NCBI GenBank assembly: GCA_016719105.1
Contig: JADKAQ010000005.1
Location: 1-31,108 of the forward strand
Length of the DNA stretch: 31,108 nucleotides
Source: Gemmatimonadota bacterium
GTDB taxonomy: Bacteria; Gemmatimonadota; Gemmatimonadetes; Gemmatimonadales; Gemmatimonadaceae
Direction: 5' to 3'
A program made the translations under genes and the position numbers. The first letter of the stretch is position 1. Each line of letters begins with the position of its first letter. Below the pieces are notes generated by a model. The model made no database searches. It was not told the origin of the DNA and was given only the letters and a program-made list of their open reading frames with translations. Shown here piece after piece: positions 1 to 8,215 of the stretch.

Positions 1-825
1 ATTGGCGCCGAAGCCAAGGCCGTTGCTCCCCCTTCCCGAACAGCCGGTCGAAGTAGAGCATCACCGGGAACTTGCGCATGTCGCCGGTAAGCGCGCGGTT
101 GTACACGAGGTTGAGGGGTCTCTGATGGCCGCCGCCGACACGGTCATCACCGCCGAAGGAACGAGCGGGAGCCCGCGCCACCGGGCGCCTAACGACCAGA
201 GGCCGAGTAGAGCCCGGCGACGATCGCGGCGTCGAGCGGGCGGATGAGGCTCATCATCCCGAGCGCCGTGCCGTCATTACCCCCCCCGTGGCGAGCGTGC
301 CGCTGAAGCGTGCAGGCGCGCGACCCGGCGGACGCAAGCAACACATGCAGGTGAGCGTGAAGGTGTGCGACATCAGCCTGGGCTGGGCCAGCGAACTGCG
401 ACCATGGCGACGCCGCCAGCAGCAAGACCACGAGGCGGGCCGTGCGCAACGGGAAGAGCGCCTTCAGGACGACATACGCCAGCAGGATGTTCGCCCCGCG
501 AGCAGCGGGGCTCACTAACCACTCCGCGCCCAGCCGCACCCTGATGGCGAGCATGGCCTGGCTACCCTGGCGGTTTATCGAGTACCACCCCGGTCGTCCA
601 GTTGTCATGAGGTCGAGGCTGAAGGCCTCGGGGACGGGTGGGGCCGGCAGGGCGAGCGTTCTGCGCCAGATAGCGCGCCTCGACGAGGTAGGCCACCTCA
701 TCCGGGATGTGCGGATGCCGCTCGTAGACGATCATCGTCAGCAGCAGCGCCACGGCCGAGGCCACCAACCGCCGTGACCAGCGCGAATCGATCGATACCG
801 CCCGGGGCCGGATCCGTCGCCGCAT
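1..825 (-). CDS. GT39-like polytopic membrane glycosyltransferase, partial and frame-broken
   Basis: The minus strand carries pieces of one protein in at least two frames, running off the left edge of the window. The first piece (from an ATG at 825) has a basic N-terminus, a membrane segment, then HIPDEVAYLVEARYLA, which resembles the acidic DE motif in the first periplasmic loop of PMT/ArnT-type (GT39) transferases. The next piece has GWYSINRQGSQAMLAI and several hydrophobic helices. The last, in the first 190 bases, reads YNRALTGDMRKFPVMLYFD, a phrase common in bacterial GT39 proteins. Such enzymes move sugars from polyprenyl-phosphate donors on the outer face of the cytoplasmic membrane. 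The nearby UbiA-like gene would fit lipid-linked sugar chemistry, but that link is inference. The frame breaks are probably sequencing errors. The family call is moderately sure; exact ends and substrate are unknown. Confidence 0.5.
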
Positions 826-832
826 CGCTTTG

Positions 833-1283
833 CTATGCGGCCCGACGCCAGGAGCCAAAGGCCTTCAGTGCGAAGGCCACGCCGCCACCGCCAACGCGAC
901 CGTCGCCAGCCGTATGAGCTGGGGCAGCTCCATTGAGCACCAGTTCGAGCGCATACACGACCGGCTGGCGCGACAGCGTGGCGCTCGTGAGCACCACCGC
1001 ACTCCACGACCGCGGGGGAGTCGCCAGCCCGGTGAGCGCGCGCCCATGTCCTGCAGCGTCCCACCGCCCCGCGAGGGCCCGCAGCACGACCAACGCCCGT
1101 ACCACGAGGCGAGCCCGGCCGCGCCCCCATTCCAGCGCTGACGAGGCGCCGAGCGGGACGAAGCGCGCGCTGATAGTTTCAATGGTGCGCCCCGCGCGCC
1201 AGGAGCAGGATCGAGAGCTGGCCGGCGAGCGCAAGTGCGATCCAGCCGAGCGAGGGCGCCGCGCCATCGGAGCGTTGGTTCAT
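833..1283 (-). CDS. unrecognised frame-broken protein, probably membrane-associated
   Basis: An ATG at 1283 opens a short stretch with a hydrophobic helix (GWIALALAGQLSILLLARG). An adjacent frame then continues with Arg- and Leu-rich sequence down to about 833, just before the start of the GT39-like gene. The pieces together suggest a small membrane protein, possibly in one operon with that gene. I do not recognise the family. At least one frame change is needed to join the pieces, so the start, end and even the reality of the gene are uncertain. Confidence 0.25.
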
Positions 1284-1617
1284 GCGCGCTGGAGGACGCG
1301 GCTGCGACAGGGGATCTTTCGAGGGGGAAATTGCCGCATCGGTCGCGGCCGCTAACAAAAATGAAATATGCCACCCCCACCCACTGCGTCGCTGTCGGTA
1401 GGTCCGGTCGGCGCGGGTCACACCAAAGCCAGTCCGACTGGCCGGCCTTCACGTGACGCATGACCGCTCGACGCGTTTCGTCAGGGATGGCGTCGCGTGG
1501 CACGCCCCGCACATCTGCACCAAGAGGCGATCGACGCGCGCGCCCCTGCTCGCGCCTCGATCGCCCCTCGATCGCACCTCCCCTCGTCCTCGCACCAGCA
1601 CGCCCCCGCGCAATCGG
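1284..1617. promoter_or_regulatory. divergent intergenic region with an AT-rich patch
   Basis: This stretch separates a minus-strand gene starting near 1283 from a plus-strand gene starting near 1618. No coding frame here looks like protein. The only compositional feature is an AT-rich patch at about 1353-1373 (around aaaaatgaaatatg) in otherwise very GC-rich DNA. It is a reasonable place for promoter elements, but I cannot define a -35/-10 pair. The region is in the error-rich part of the window. Confidence 0.25.
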
Positions 1618-2505
1618 ATGACGATTCCTGTGCTTCAAGATGCCCGGCCGCACCAGCGGGCAGAAGAATCTCCGCTGGTACTCCGCCGGCGCAGGACACG
1701 TCGCGCTCACCCCGTCGTTCCCCGCGCACCGGGGCCGCGCTTCGCGGCGATGTCGCTGATGGCCCTGCCGGTCTACATCGCCAACGACTGGCTGGACGCG
1801 GAGTCGGACCGACTACCCCCCCAAGCGGCATCGCCCGATCGCCTCGGGCAAGGTCTCGCTGCAGCAGGCGGCCCATCGTCGCGATCCTGTGTGCGTCGAC
1901 CGCGCTGGCGCTCGCCTGGTGAGTCTCGCCGCTCTTCCTCTACACGCTGATGGCGTACGCCGTCCTGACCAGCGCCTACTCGGCCTGGCTCAAGAAGGTG
2001 CTCGTCGACGTCCTGGTGCGGCCTGCCTCTACACGGTGGCGTGGTGGGCGGTGCCGTGATCGCCGACGTGCGATTTGAGGCCGCTGGTTCCTCGCCTTCT
2101 CGATCTTCCTCCTCTTCTTCTCGCTGGCGCTCGTCCAAGCGCGTGCGCGAGGGGTTGGCGAGGTGCGCCGCCGGCGTCGATGGAACCAGAGCCTGCCGGG
2201 ACGGGCCTATCGCCCGGTGGACCAGAACACTCCTGAGTTTGGGGTTCGGCAGCCACCATGGCGACTCACGCGCTCGTCTGGTGCTTTAGCGTCACCAGCG
2301 AGGACGCTTACTCCCTGCTCCCTGTGCGCGCCCCGACGCCCCCTCTGCTCCGGCCTCCCGCTCCTGATCTACTGGCAGGCCCGCGTCTGGATCTTTACCT
2401 GCGCGATGCCGGCACGACGACCCGGTCGCCTTCGCGCTCCGCGACCGCGTGTCGTGGCTCACAGGGGCCTGCTTCATCCTCGCTCGCTCCTGGCCTCCAA
2501 AGTGA
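1618..2505 (+). CDS. UbiA-family prenyltransferase, frame-broken
   Basis: Fragments in several plus-strand frames line up in the order expected for a UbiA-type membrane prenyltransferase similar to decaprenyl-phosphate phosphoribosyltransferases. An N-terminal ARPHQ precedes a helix ending VYIANDWLDAESDR, which matches the first Asp-rich NDxxDxxxD motif that binds Mg-diphosphate. Next come a broken stretch resembling KRHRPIASG, then LMAYAVLTSAYSAWLKKVL and FLAFSIFLLFFSLALVQAR. The C-terminal end reads LLIYWQARVWIFTC and DPVAFALRDRVSWLTGA, typical of this subfamily. The start is an ATG at 1618 and the last matching frame stops at 2505. The enzyme would transfer a group to or from a polyprenyl phosphate in the membrane. 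The downstream HAD gene starts in the stop codon, so the two probably act together. Family call fairly sure; donor and acceptor unknown. Confidence 0.6.
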
Positions 2506-3196
2506 CGCCGCTGGCCGCCGCGTCATCTTCGACACTCGACGGCACCCTGTACGAACGCGACGCATGCGGTTGGCGTTTCTCCGCTGCTCGTATCGCGCCG
2601 TCCGGCGCCCGCTTCGAGGCGATGCATGCGATTGCCATCCTCCGGCACTATCGGCATGCCCCACGAGGCATTGCGAGGACGCCAGTCGTTGTCACTCGCG
2701 GAGGAACAGTTGCGGCTGGCGGCAGAGCGCTCGGGGAAGGCCTGGAGACCGTGCGCGGTGGTCGCGGACTGGTTCGAACGCGCCCCCCGCTCTCCGCCGT
2801 GCGTCTCGGCGGCCCGCCCCGGTCTGGGCAAGCGCTCGCCGCGATTCGTCGGCAGGGGCTGCGCACCGCCCTGCTCTCCGACTATCCCCGATGTTGGCGT
2901 TCCGAGGGCTGCCGGCGTCGACCTCGCCTTCGATGCGATTGCTGGGCGCAGCAGCCGGGAGATCGGTGTGCTCAAGCCGAACCCCACCGGGCTGCGACAC
3001 GTCACCGAACGCCTGCGGGTGCGGCTCGACGCGGCGCTCTATGTCGTGACCGCCCTGACGCGTCGACGTCGGAGCCGCCCGCGCCGCCGGGTGCCCGCGT
3101 GGCCCTGGTCGGCGAGCGTGCGTCGCCCGCGAACGACATCCCGCACTTACGACCTCCGCGCGATCAGCGCCTGGCTCCCCTGCACAGCGCGACTGA
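2502..3196 (+). CDS. HAD-superfamily phosphatase, frame-broken
   Basis: The GTG at 2502 overlaps the stop of the UbiA-like gene (GTGA), so the two are probably translationally coupled. The first HAD motif is visible as LDGTLYE, with VIFD just before it in a shifted frame. Motif II is present as ALAAIRRQGLRTALLSDYP, motif III as the Lys of VLKPNPTGLRHV, and the motif IV area as D-RPD followed by ARVALVGE. The protein ends close to DLRAISAWL; the stop position is approximate because of indels. HAD proteins of this kind remove phosphate from small molecules. With a UbiA-like partner, dephosphorylation of a prenyl-linked phosphosugar is a plausible role, as inference only. The 3' end overlaps the convergent sulfatase-like gene by a few tens of bases. 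Confidence 0.55.
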
Positions 3197-5035
3197 CGAT
3201 CCGACCCGCCGCGGCCACCGGGGTGCCGCCGCGGAACCGAGCGTCAATGCTTCCTTCGGTCGCGGGGAGGCGCGAGCGCAACCAGGTCACCACCGAATCG
3301 CCAGCTGCACGATTGGCCGAGAGGTTCGTGCGCTCCTCTCCATCGCGCACCACGTCATAGACCCCTCCGACCCGTCACCGTTTCCCGATCAGTGTAACGA
3401 GTCACGGACGGCCGATGCAGGTCGCCAAAAGCGCGACTGTCGGCGGGATCTTGCGGCGTCCCGCCACGCGCAACTCGGCGAGGGATGTCGCTCCCGCGGA
3501 AGTCGGAACGCTGCCACGCCCGGTGAGCGACACGCCAGGGGCGACGGGCCGCCGCATACCGGCGAGCGACAGGAGCGTGACGGGAAGGTCGCGCAGCGTT
3601 GCCAGCCGCTGCACGCGCACCTGCCCGGGACCCTGCCCGGGAAATCGAATGATCAACGGGACGCGAAGGGGCTGCCCGTACAGGCTGTTGCTGTGTCCCC
3701 AGATGCCGTGATCGCCCAGGTGCTCTTGCAATGGGAGCCAACGATCACGACGATCGTGCGATCGAGCGTTCGCGTGCGCGCAGCGTGTCGGCCAACCGGC
3801 CGAGCCCCTGGTCGAGATAGGCGAGGAACCGTCGTACAGGTCCTCCGGCGACTTTCCTTCACCGAACCGCTGTGTTGAAAGCGCCCCGGCGGTTCGTAGG
3901 GCTCGTGCGGATCGGCAGGTTGGGGAGGGCGAAGGTTAGCGGTCGATTGCTCGCGAGCCCTTCCGCGAGGAACTCGTCCACCACGCGTTCTGCCGGCTTG
4001 CGATCGCTGCCAGGACGCCGGGTGCACCTGCAGGCTGGGAAGGACGCAGTGCCGCCATGCGCCCCGACCACCGACGCGCCGCGCTCAGCTCCGACGCCAG
4101 CTCCGTCTGCGCAGCGACGTGCTGAGGAGGACCTGCTTGAGCGAGACGAGAGCGTCCTCGTACGTATGGAAGCCGCGCGCCCAGCTCCTGACTCCCAGGC
4201 CGTGTAGACGCTGATTCGCGACGAACCCCCGGTGCGATGGCCGCGAGCCGCCATGCGCTCGGCGAGCACGGGGTTGGAGTCGCCGAGCGGGACGAACCAG
4301 GCGGCGGAGGAGGCTCCTTGGCGTCGACCCCGGTCATGAGCGATCCGTGCGACGGGAGCGTCCACGAGGTGGTGGCGAAGGCGTAGTCGAAGGTGACCCC
4401 CTCGGCGGCCAGCCTCGCCATGTTGGGCGACGTGGGACGCGCGTAGCCGTACAGGCTGAGATTCCGCGCCCGGACCGTGTCGAGGATGATGTACAGGACG
4501 TTGGGCGCCCCGTCCGCCGAAGCGGGAAGCGCGCGCCAGGCCGCGTCGTCGCGCCAGGCACGCATGCCACGCATGCCGACCGCGGTGAGCGCCAGCAGCG
4601 CAGCGACGGTCCCGCCAGCGCTCCGGGCGAGCCGTGGCCCGCCGCTTCCCGCATCGAGTGCGGACTGGGCCGACCGTACGCCGATTCCGATGGGCCACCA
4701 GAAGCGAGGCGATCGGGTGGATGCGCGGGAACAGGAGGGCGACCGAGAGAAGGCCGCGGCCGTCGCGTACAGGAAGACGACCGCCGCCTGCGGGACCCGT
4801 AACGTGGGCGAAGGGCGGCGAGGAGCGCGAGCGGGACGGCTAGGGCGCCGAAGACCAGGAGGTATCCGACCGGTGCCATCCAGACCACGTCGCGGCTGGA
4901 CCAGATGAACTGCCCCAGAAGGAGGCTCTTTGCCCCCATCACGAGCACGTGCCCTGCCCCGGCGAAGACGGCCGCGAGTCCGGCGACCCGGACGATCCGC
5001 AGCGGCGATCGCCCCGCGTCAGTGGCGGGGGTCAT
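3147..5035 (-). CDS. membrane-anchored sulfatase-fold (alkaline phosphatase superfamily) protein, frame-broken
   Basis: The ATG at 5035 begins a protein with about three N-terminal membrane helices (around VAGLAAVFAGAGHVLVMGA and VGYLLVFGALAVPLALL). The catalytic domain opens with PNVLYIILDTVRARNLSLYG, the metal-binding Asp region of PF00884, followed by PTSPNMARLAAEGVTFDYAF and SWTLPSHGSLMTG. C-terminal metal ligands appear in EHLGDHGIWGHSNSLYG, then RVPLIIRFPG and a final VRDGEERTNLS. The position that holds Cys or Ser in formylglycine sulfatases (C/S-x-P-x-R) is T-L-P-S-H here, so a Thr nucleophile is likely and sulfate ester hydrolysis is not supported. Phosphodiesterase or phosphotransferase chemistry at the outer membrane face fits better. 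At least four frame breaks interrupt it; the C-terminal end is approximate. Confidence 0.6.
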
Positions 5036-5112
5036 CGGAAGATCGAATGGATGTGCTGCAGCCCCCGCGCGGGGGCGACCCACGAACGCGAGGGCACGTC
5101 GGGCGGGGGAGG

Positions 5113-5247
5113 CTACGACTTCTTGGAGAACTTGGACAGCATGAAGCGCATCGCCCCAACCACACGCCGCCAAAACATCAGGAAGAAACCGGCGATCGCC
5201 GCAAAGACCGAGGCGATCGGCATGAGTGAATCGGGGCCGATATACAC
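5113..5247 (-). CDS. 44-residue single-pass membrane protein upstream of the sulfatase-fold gene
   Basis: A GTG at 5247 is preceded by GGAG with nine bases of spacing and opens a 44-residue frame ending at 5113. It reads as a short N-terminus (YIGPDSLMPIAS), one membrane helix (VFAAIAGFFLMFW) and a strongly basic tail ending KFSKKS. An internal ATG at 5223 is an alternative start but has no ribosome binding site. The gene ends 77 bases before the ATG of the sulfatase-fold gene on the same strand, which suggests co-expression. The positive-inside tail predicts an N-out/C-in topology. I know of no assigned function. The clean frame in an error-rich region and the good ribosome binding site support it as real. 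Confidence 0.5.
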   Translation of the reverse strand: MYIGPDSLMPIASVFAAIAGFFLMFWRRVVGAMRFMLSKFSKKS

Positions 5248-5534
5248 GCGAGAGATCTCCAGTGGAGGCTTTGAAGCGACCCCACCCCTCAGATACCCAC
5301 CCCCCGACGGTGCGCCGGGGGGCTGGATGGGGCGGGCATTCCTGACGGCGATGGTATTGCAAGATCAGGACTACCATGACGACCTTGGGCGCGCCCGGCG
5401 CAATGTTCCGCCGGGCGGGGCCAACAGTCTGTCTGCGAGACACGATCCCGCGGGCCCGATTCTTACCATCGAATCCGCTGGCAAGCCCGCTACGAAGACG
5501 ATTCCCCGATTTCCACCCTTATACAGGTAATGCA
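5248..5534. promoter_or_regulatory. divergent intergenic region ahead of the sulfate activation operon
   Basis: This region separates the minus-strand small membrane protein from the plus-strand fusion gene at 5535 and should hold promoters in both directions. A GC hairpin is possible where a run of six C plus G meets CG plus five G (about 5310-5332). A TTATAC-like element lies about ten bases before the start codon region at 5519-5525, but it is too close to serve as a -10 unless the transcript is nearly leaderless. I see no clear operator or riboswitch. Confidence 0.3.
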
Positions 5535-7290
5535 ATGAGCAGAGGAGTCACCGTCTGGTTCACAGGTCTCTCGGGTTCCGGAAAGACCACCGTGGCGCGC
5601 CGCGTTCACGAAATGTTGCAGGAGCGCCACATCTTGTCGGAGCGCCTCGACGGCGACGTGGTGCGCCAGAGCCTCTGCCGTGATCTCGGCTTCTCCAAGG
5701 AGGATCGCGACAAGAACATCGAACGCGTCACCTTCGTCTCGCAGGTCCTCACGCGCAACGGCGTCGTCGTCCTGTCGTGCTTCATCTCGCCGTATGCCCG
5801 CATGCGCGACAACGCGCGCAAGGGAAATCGGCGACTTCATCGAGGTGTTCGTCCGCACCCCGCTCGACGTCCTCGTCGGGCGCGACGTGAAGGGGATGTA
5901 CAAGAAGGCGATGGCGGGGGAGATCCAGGGCTTCACGGGGGTCAACGACCCGTACGAGGAGCCGGCCAACCCGGAACTCATCCTCGACACGGACAAGGAA
6001 TCGATCGAAGAGAGCGCGCTCAAGGTGATGCGCGTCCTCGAGGAAAAGGGCTACCTCACCGGCGGCATTGCGGCTGACCGCGCCGAGGCGGCCAAGCGTG
6101 TCGAGCAGGGGAAGCGCGTCCCGGGGCCGATTGCGCCTCACGGCGGCACCCTCGTGGACCGCGAGCTCACGGGCGAGAAGCGCCTGCAGGCCATCGAGCA
6201 CGCCAAGGAGCTGAAGCACTTCGACCTCGACGATCGTGAGGCCAGCGACCTGGAGATGATCGGCGTCGGCGCGCTGTCGCCGCTCGTCGGCTTCATGCGC
6301 AAGGCCGACTACGACACCGTGGTCGATTCGATGCGCCTGTCGGACGGACTCGTGTGGGCGCTCCCGGTGACCAAGGCGGTCACGAAGGAGCAGGCCGCGA
6401 CGATCAAGGTCGGCGAGGAGATCGCCCTGCGTGATCCCAACGGCCAGCTGATGGGGATCATGCAGGTCACCGACATCTTCGAGTATGACAAGGCGCGCGA
6501 AGCGCAGCAGTGCTTCGGCACCACCGAGACCGCGCACCCCGGCGTGGCCCGCCTCATGGCGCAGGGCGACGTGCTGCTCGGCGGCCCGGTGCAGGTCATC
6601 AACCGCCCGGTGCACGAACAGTTCAACGAGTACCGCCTCACGCCTCTCGAGACGCGCACGCGCTTCGACGAGATGGGGTGGAAGTCGGTGGTCGGCTTCC
6701 AGACGCGCAACCCGGTGCACCGGGCGCACGAGTACCTGCAGAAGGTCGCGATGGAGATCGTCGACGGCCTCCTCCTGCACCCGCTCGTTGGGGCGACCAA
6801 GTCGGACGACGTCCCGGCCGACACGCGCATGAAGACGTACGAGGCCATCCTGGAGCATTACTACCCGAAGAACCGGGCGATGATGTCGGTCTTCCCGGCG
6901 GCCATGCGCTATGCCGGCCCGCGCGAGGCGCTCTGGCATGCCATTGCCCGCAAGAACTACGGGTGCACGCACTTCATCGTCGGGCGCGACCACGCCGGCG
7001 TGGGGAACTACTACGGCTCCTACGACGCGCAGGTCCTGATCGACAAGTTCCCGGCGCACGAACTCGGCATCACGCCCTTCAAGTTCGAGCACACGTTCTA
7101 CTGCGCCACGTGCGGCAACATGGCCTCCACGCGCACCTGCCCGCACGACAAGACGCACCACGTGATCCTCTCGGGGACCAAGGTGCGTGAGATGCTCACG
7201 GCGGGCGAACTGCCGCCGCCGGAGTTTACGCGTCCCGAACTCGCGCGCATCCTCATCGAGGCGTACAAGTCGGCCCAGGAGTCATGCTGA
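5535..7290 (+). CDS. cysC/sat: bifunctional APS kinase (N-terminal) / ATP sulfurylase (C-terminal)
   Basis: The fusion makes PAPS from sulfate and two ATP in the cytoplasm. Residues 1 to about 185 are APS kinase, with P-loop GLSGSGKTT at residues 11-19, the RLDGDVVR substrate loop, LGFSKEDRDKNIERV, FISPYA and a GFTGVNDPYEEP lid. Residues about 200-584 are ATP sulfurylase, with GFQTRNPVHRAHEYLQK near 386-402 carrying the HxxH-like nucleotide motif, and IVGRDHAGVG near 480. A CxxC-x(n)-C motif (CATCGNMASTRTC) near the end is a likely zinc-binding site. The kinase-first order is that of animal PAPS synthetases and the reverse of the Aquifex type. The start is the ATG at 5535 with AGG upstream. 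One extra G in the ggg run at 5822-5824 breaks the frame inside the kinase domain; removing it restores an intact protein, so it is probably a sequencing error. Confidence 0.93.
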
Positions 7291-8144
7291 GCGACCGATT
7301 TGCCGACCTGCAGTTGCATTCCACCGCCTCCGACGGGTCCGATGCTCCGTCGGAGGTGGTACGTCGGGCCCACCAGCTGGGCTTTACCGCCATCGCCCTC
7401 ACCGACCACGACACCTTGGGTGGCGTGGCCGAGGCGATGGCGGCGGCATCGACGGTAGGGATCGAAGTCATCCCCGCATGCGAGATCTCCACGCTCGATG
7501 ACACCGAGCGGCAGGTGGACATGCTGGGCTTCGGGATCGCCCTCGACGATGCCCCGTTCTCTCACATGCTCCATTCGCTGCGCGACGGACGGTTCGCCCG
7601 GGCGTGGGGGATGGTGCAGAAGCTCAACGAATTCGGCTACGCGGTCTCCTTCGACCGCGTGGTCGAGATTGCCGGCGGCACCGAGAACATCGGGCGGCCG
7701 CACGTGGCCAAGGCGATGGTCGAGGCCGGGATCGTCCCGGACGTGAAGTCGGCCTTCACCCCAGACCTCATCCTCGACGGCGGGCGCTGCTACGTGCAGC
7801 GCGTGAAGGTCTCCCCCGAGCAGGCGATCCGCGCGATCCATGCGGCTGGCGGCGTGGCCGTCGCCGCTCATCCGGGGCGCACCAGGCTCACCGATGCCGA
7901 AGTCGCCCAGTTCGTGGGGTGGGGACTGGATGGCATCGAGGTCTTCTATCCGCAGCACGATGCGGAGCAGACGGCGCACTTCTCGGCGCTCGCCGAGCGA
8001 CACGGTCTGCTCGTGACGGGCGGATCCGACGATCACGGCGACGTGAACGAGGGACGCCTGATGGGGCGCATTAAGCTTCACTACTCGTACGTCGAGCGTC
8101 TCAAGGCCTCGATCGCCCAGCGCGGGACGTCGTTGCGCACGTAG
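7284..8144 (+). CDS. PHP-domain phosphoesterase, candidate pAp/oligonucleotide phosphatase
   Basis: This 286-residue protein has the full PHP metal-site set: DLQLHSTASDGS (HxH motif) near residue 8, LTDHDTLGG near 40, an EIS segment near 63, AAHPGR near 194 and GGSDDHGD near 244. Length and motif order match the YciV/RNase AM and CV1693-like 3',5'-nucleotide phosphatases, which use two or three metal ions. The ATG overlaps the end of the ATP sulfurylase frame by seven bases (ATGCTGA), so the two are probably translationally coupled. PAPS-using sulfotransferases release pAp, and members of this family can hydrolyse 3',5'-bisphosphonucleotides, so a pAp-clearing role is a strong guess from position. 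Other possibilities are a histidinol-phosphatase-like or a trehalose-phosphatase-like PHP enzyme. The reading frame is intact. Confidence 0.85.
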   Translation: MLSDRFADLQLHSTASDGSDAPSEVVRRAHQLGFTAIALTDHDTLGGVAEAMAAASTVGIEVIPACEISTLDDTERQVDMLGFGIALDDAPFSHMLHSLRDGRFARAWGMVQKLNEFGYAVSFDRVVEIAGGTENIGRPHVAKAMVEAGIVPDVKSAFTPDLILDGGRCYVQRVKVSPEQAIRAIHAAGGVAVAAHPGRTRLTDAEVAQFVGWGLDGIEVFYPQHDAEQTAHFSALAERHGLLVTGGSDDHGDVNEGRLMGRIKLHYSYVERLKASIAQRGTSLRT

Positions 8145-8165
8145 CGCGCGCACCGTCTTTCTGCT

Positions 8166-8194
8166 GCACGGCGTCGATCCTCTCGGCGCCGTGC
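8166..8194 (+). terminator. hairpin between the PHP gene and the SLC13 gene
   Basis: An 8-bp perfect stem (GCACGGCG at 8166-8173 with CGCCGTGC at 8187-8194) closes a 13-base loop, 22 bases after the PHP stop. It is followed by CCTTCTTCCC, not a clean U tract. It could be a weak terminator, an mRNA-stabilising element or chance in GC-rich DNA. Confidence 0.3.
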
Positions 8195-8215
8195 GCCTTC
8201 TTCCCACTCCCCGGC

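Noticed and set aside
2163..3878. 571-codon plus-strand open frame
   Set aside because: It chains pieces of UbiA and HAD genes and then reads antisense to the sulfatase-fold gene; it is a product of frame errors.
5782..7161. 459-codon open frame on the minus strand opposite the ATP sulfurylase domain
   Set aside because: It mirrors a GC-rich real gene, has Arg/Val/Asp/His-rich low-complexity sequence and shows no known motif.
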